From assembly GCA_030490835.1 (NCBI GenBank), contig CM059971.1:22871817-22935816 (forward strand): a DNA stretch of 64,000 bases. The letters are read 5' to 3'. The stretch comes from Annona cherimola (Eukaryota > Streptophyta > Magnoliopsida > Magnoliales > Annonaceae). The notes beneath the pieces were generated by a model, which had not been told where the DNA came from, did no database searches, and saw nothing but the letters and a program-made list of their open reading frames with translations. Position numbers and translations under genes: made by a program. Positions 60,425 to 64,000 of this stretch are shown one piece after another (position 1 is the first letter of the stretch; the number at the start of each line of letters is the position of its first letter).

Positions 60425-61315
60425 TCCGACTTGTCTACATGCATGTGTGGAAAAATGATGCTATCGCTTGATTGCTTGTGTATTTGAGGGGCATAGCTAA
60501 CTAAAGTCAACAGAGTCTAGTCAATGGGCGTCGACTATGGACTATACGCCCACCACATTAAACTTATCTACTAAGTGTGGATTTGAGAAGTGATGGAAAT
60601 TTTTAAGAAAAGTTTTAGTTAGAAGTTTTTTAAATGAAAGAAAATAATATGGTATGATAGAGATAATAATGAAAAATAAAGAAAATAATGTTAAAATAGA
60701 TATGTTAGTTTTATATATAGTTGTGTAAAAGTAATTAAAAAGTATAGATGTAGTATAGGAAGATATGAAAAATAATTTAAAAAAGGAAGCCACAGAAAGT
60801 AAAATGTTTTGGATTGAAAAATTTTGATGGTAAACAAACACACTAAGAGTAGAATAAGAGAGGCAATGAGGAAGTATTATTGTATATTAGGATATAAAAA
60901 ATTATATTCAAAAAGAGAAAAATAATTTTAAAATTTAAAAAACAAGAATATTATGGATTAAAAATATAAAAAATTTCTGAAAACAAGCAATCTCATTGCA
61001 TCTCTTTTCTATCCACCCATCTTGGATATACTTACTATCATATGTGGTCGTGGCCTCGCCGAGTTTCACTCTTGATCGATTAACAAAAGAGTCATTCATG
61101 TCTAGTTAATTCCATTTCGTTTACTAGTTGAATGTTAGTCATACATATAGTAAGGACTTTACATATTTTTCAATAAGTTATTTCTCACTATATGTAGAAG
61201 TGCAAATGTTTAGTTTAGAATCTCATAAATTTGTTTTTTGAAATCTGATCTAAATTTACTTTTATGAACATTGAAAGATTTTTTTTTAGGAAAGAAAATA
61301 TATGCACCCAACTAA
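60425..61315. repeat. Array flank block, copy 3 (two pieces)
   Basis: 60432-60550 matches 45895-46000 and 56405-56548 (TGTGTGGAAAAATGATG...CAATGGGCGTCGACTATGGA). 60880-61315 matches 46312-46740 (TTAGGATATAAAAAAT..., TCTTTTCTATCCACCCATCT, TTCAACTAGT reversed in sense of the intron). Between them a MITE and ~40 bp replace the exon seen in copy 1. Confidence 0.75.
60575..60843 (+). mobile_element. Tourist-like (PIF/Harbinger) MITE, 269 bp
   Basis: It is flanked by TAA on both sides (60572-60574 and 60844-60846), the 3-bp duplication of PIF/Harbinger elements. The ends are GTGTGGATTTGAGAAG and AAACAAACACAC. The interior shares AAAATAATATGGTATGATAG and TTAAAATAGATATGTTAGTT with the other copies. 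Confidence 0.78.
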
Positions 61316-61592
61316 GGGTGTGTTTGAGAAGAGATAAAAATTTTGCATGAAAAGTTTTTAGTATAAAGGTTATTAAATTGATAGAAAATGATGTGATATG
61401 ATGTAGGTAATGATAAAGAGTAAAAATAATAAAGTTAAAATAGATAAATTAGTTGTATAGGTAATTACCTAGAAACGATTGAAAAGTAGGCAGTTTGTAT
61501 ATGGAGATATTTAGAAATAATTAAAAAATAGGATAGTTGTAGAGAATAAAAAGTTTTAAAGTGAAAAGTTTTACTTATTGCTAAACACTCCC
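61316..61592 (+). mobile_element. Tourist-like (PIF/Harbinger) MITE, 277 bp, best copy
   Basis: It is flanked by TAA (61313-61315 and 61593-61595). The left end GGGTGTGTTTGAGAAG and the right end ATTGCTAAACACTCCC are inverted copies. The paralogous site in flank copy 1 (CCAACTAAGAATAATAG, 46734-46750) is empty, which confirms insertion with duplication of TAA. Non-autonomous. Confidence 0.85.
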
Positions 61593-61595
61593 TAA

Positions 61596-61930
61596 CAGTT
61601 CATAACACGACTGCCAAAGGAAGAGCAACAACAATGGTGCCAATGCTCGAATCCCATATTTGGGATTCCAAGTTACATTAATTTCTCAACTAAATATGAC
61701 ATCTTTAACATGTGAAGTGGTTTTAATTTCATAAAATCGTTTTTGTTCCAACTTTAGAGTTTTTTCGGAATGGTGCAAATGGATTGAGATAAGATGAGAA
61801 TGAAAAAGAGATTTTTCTTTCTCAAGAATAAGTTTTTCGATTTTAAATTAAAAATATCTTATTTTTAAGAATTTTTTACATTTTTCAATGCTTTCTTTTC
61901 CATTTTCAGGATACAGCAACATCTTCTTAT
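61596..61930. other. No gene seen
   Basis: AT-rich DNA up to the LTR. TCCCATATTTGGGATTCCAAG at 61651 contains a short palindrome. Confidence 0.4.
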
Positions 61931-63720
61931 TGTTGGAAATATGTTGAAAACAAGTTAAATCTATGTTTTGATGATTAACAAATCAATTTGAGTAAGTCTT
62001 GTCTACTAACATATTTGTGGAAATGTTTAAGGTATATACACTTGAAGAAAATAGAGCATGGAAGCCAAGTCGTACCCCAAGTCGACCCCAAGATCGACTT
62101 CAAGAAGAAGAATCTGTCCAGAGTTGAAAATAGAAGAAGAGCAAGTGAAGTCGCAGGCCAAGTCGACTCCACTTGTGACTTGGGAAGCCAAGTCGCAAAC
62201 GAAGTCGACCTCACTATCGACTTCAGTCGAGAAAAACTGTCCAGAGCTGAATTTGAGACGGAAGAATGCCGAAGTCGCAAACGAAGTCGACTCCAGTTGC
62301 GACTTGGGCGAAGTCGCGGACGAAGTCGACCCCAAAGTGCGACTTGAGGAATTCAAAGATCAAAGATGCAGTTTCAAGCTTATCTTCAAGATCAAATCAA
62401 GGATACAAGCTCTTTATCAAAATCAAGTTTATCAAGTTCAAAGCATGGATTCAAGTTCAAGATCAAATCAAGATTATCAAGTCCAAGACACAAAGTTTCA
62501 AATATGCTTCAAGATGAAGAGATAATCAAGCCATGAAGACCAAATGAGTCCAATGTGCATGAATCAATCATGCAAGGATCAAACTCTCCAAAGATTCACA
62601 AAGGTTCAAGCTAATCCAAGAAGAATCAAAGTCAAGTTCTTCAAGATTCACAAAGACTACAAATATGTGAAGACATTCAAGAATAAATTGATCAAAGAAA
62701 GAAGCCAAACAAGATAGAAGCAATTCATTGAAGATCAAAACTTAAGTTGCAAAGATCGAGTCAAGTCGCAACCCAAGTCGACTCCATGATCGACTTGAGT
62801 TGAAGTCTAAAGCCAAGTCGACCCAAGACTCAAGACTCGGAATTTGAAGTCGCAAACAGAAGGTGAAGTCGCATCCGAAGTCGACTCCACCTGCGACTTG
62901 GGTCAAGTCGCAACCCAAGTCGACCCGACTGGAACTTGAAGTCACAATTGGAGAAGCGAAGTTGCATCCGAAGTCGACTCGGCATGGGACTTGAGTCGCA
63001 ACGGTCGGATTCTATTCGAACGTTGGCGCATTAAATGCGCGCCACCTACCTCTAACGTTCGGATTCCCTCCAAAATTATAAATAACATTCATGGTGGACG
63101 AGGGAAGCAAGCAGAAATCATTAAGTGAGCATAACTCCTATATTCAAGAGCTTCAAAGAGACAAGGCCATTCAAAGAAGAAGAACTGTGCTTCTAACTGC
63201 AAGAGCTTCAATTCAGAATCTTGAAAGCCTACACAACAAGTTCTTCTCTGAGCTAAATCGTTTCTACACATCTGTAAAGTGTAGATTTCTTTTGCAATTT
63301 CGTTTGTTTGTGTTGTACTTGATTTAGCTTGGGTAGCTAAGATCAAGTGTATGCAAAGTAGTGTGTGATTGGAGTGAGACTCATCACCTACTTGTGCAGC
63401 GTGTTGTTTATGCCCCCTAGAGCTGGAATCTAGAAGAGAGCAATGGCTCTAATTGTATTGGAAGAATACAATAGTGGAACCCAAGTCAGAAGGAGTGTGA
63501 GCTTGGAAGAGTGGAGTAGGGAGGTTGCCCGAACCACTATAAAAATCCTTGTCTGCTTGATTTATTTATTTGCTCTCTACATTACATTGCTTTCCATTTT
63601 GTTTCTTCATTCAAGGGGATTGAACCTACGAGGGGTTAAGTTTTTAAGTTACCAAAGAAATTTTTAAGAACCCAATTCACCCCTCCCCTCTTGGGTTTTG
63701 CCATCAATTCGGGACCAACA
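61931..63720 (+). mobile_element. 5' LTR of a SIRE/Maximus-like copia element, 1,790 bp
   Basis: It begins TGTTGGAAATATGTTGAAAA and ends CATCAATTCGGGACCAACA, and is followed directly by the primer binding site. It is the same family as the solo LTR at 38387-40233. Two zones (about 62060-62350 and 62750-63010) are packed with AAGTCGACT/AAGTCGCA words in both orientations. The zone between them is full of CAAGATCAAATCAAG-type words. The ~1.8-kb LTR length is typical of SIRE-type copia elements. The short reading frames inside are products of the repeats. The element continues beyond the window. Confidence 0.93.
63077..63084 (+). promoter_or_regulatory. Putative TATA box of the copia LTR
   Basis: TATAAATA lies in a TCCAAAATTATAAATAACA context, about 640 bp before the LTR end and just after the GTCGAC-rich zone. 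It would place the RNA start near 63110. The solo LTR copy has lost the motif. There is no direct evidence of transcription. Confidence 0.5.
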
Positions 63721-63722
63721 AG

Positions 63723-63734
63723 TGGTATCAGAGC
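63723..63734 (+). other. Primer binding site (tRNA-Met)
   Basis: TGGTATCAGAGC starts two bases after the LTR end. It is complementary to the 3' end of the plant initiator methionine tRNA, used to prime reverse transcription in most plant LTR retrotransposons. It proves the LTR boundary and the plus-strand orientation. Confidence 0.95.
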
Positions 63735-63768
63735 AGGTCTTTGAGTTAAATCAAAAAGATCAAATCAT

Positions 63769-64000
63769 ATGGCATCTCAATCTACTTCCGTTCCCGCATT
63801 TGCTGAAGGCCAATCCTTTACAAGGCCACCATTGTTTGATGGGAACAATTTTGGTTATTGGAAGCTTTGTATGAAGCAACTCATCATGGCTACCGACATG
63901 GATTCTTGGATTGCAATCCAAGATAGAGTAACTTTGCCTATAGATGAAAAAGCTTCCAAATGGACCGAAGAGGAAGTAAGAACCGTCAAGAGCAATGCTA
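63769..64000 (+). CDS. Copia gag, N-terminal part (continues past the window)
   Basis: An ATG 35 bp after the primer site opens a frame that runs to the window edge without a stop (77 codons). It begins MASQSTSVPAFAEGQSFTRP and continues with PPLFDGNNFGYWKLCMKQLI and then ATDMDSWIAIQD. This is the start of copia gag in the SIRE/Maximus group: the PPLF-GNN-W-x-M pattern and the D-x-W motif. The product would form the virus-like particle shell. The frame is undamaged here, so the element may be young, but its remaining domains are outside the window. Confidence 0.88.
   Translation, partial: MASQSTSVPAFAEGQSFTRPPLFDGNNFGYWKLCMKQLIMATDMDSWIAIQDRVTLPIDEKASKWTEEEVRTVKSNA

Noticed and set aside
63091..63327. 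78-codon frame in the copia LTR, and 155-codon frame at 62058-62525
   Set aside because: Both lie inside the LTR and overlap the repeat clusters or the presumed untranslated leader. No LTR protein is expected.
1..64000. CRISPR array or bacterial defence system
   Set aside because: The tandem repeats have no spacer structure and no cas-like genes are present. The content is plant nuclear mobile DNA.

Overview
This is AT-rich nuclear DNA of a flowering plant, probably a dicot. The evidence is the kind of mobile DNA present: Ty1/copia elements with a tRNA-Met primer site, a Ty3/gypsy gag relic, a plant L1-type LINE with a C-terminal RNase H domain, hAT-, Mutator- and PIF/Harbinger-like short elements, solo LTRs and a large tandem repeat array. 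I found no intact host gene, rRNA, convincing tRNA gene, CRISPR or bacterial-type operon. The only reading frame that looks intact is the start of a copia gag cut by the right edge of the window.

Layout. 1-1085: minisatellite of ~163-193 bp units. 1.1-13.1 kb: AT-rich DNA with nested short transposons: two hAT-like elements (the second holding a 402-bp solo LTR), a Mutator-like element with ~265-bp inverted repeats around a gene-like core, several Tourist-like MITEs, and the first members of a hairpin-ended MITE family with 9-bp target duplications. 13.15-18.65 kb: a decayed copia element on the minus strand. 19.7-24.1 kb: three more hairpin-ended MITEs, one split by a 1,743-bp solo LTR.

24.25-27.48 kb and 31.2-35.46 kb are two diverged copies (A and B) of one segment, separated by a gypsy gag relic. 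The end of copy B runs directly into a tandem array of ~866-bp monomers (about 35.03-55.56 kb, 20 monomers). About 400 bp of each monomer is the 3' end of the duplicated segment, so the origin of the array is visible here. A 1,847-bp copia solo LTR (38387-40233) and a ~2-kb block (44930-46929) interrupt the array. That block, which carries two gene 3'-end-like exons, reappears in part after the array (55560-56548) and again at 60.43-61.3 kb.

56.55-59.64 kb: a 5'-truncated, frameshifted LINE. 60.4-61.6 kb: a third flank copy plus two clean TAA-flanked MITEs. 61931-64000: the left end of a copia element with a long LTR (SIRE/Maximus-like): full 1,790-bp LTR, primer binding site and gag start. 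This LTR and the solo LTR in the array are the same family in opposite orientation. Both carry an unusual set of short GTCGAC-centred repeats.

The genes do not form a pathway. What the window records is a history of duplication, tandem amplification and nested insertion. Several insertions can be confirmed internally because the paralogous empty site is also present.
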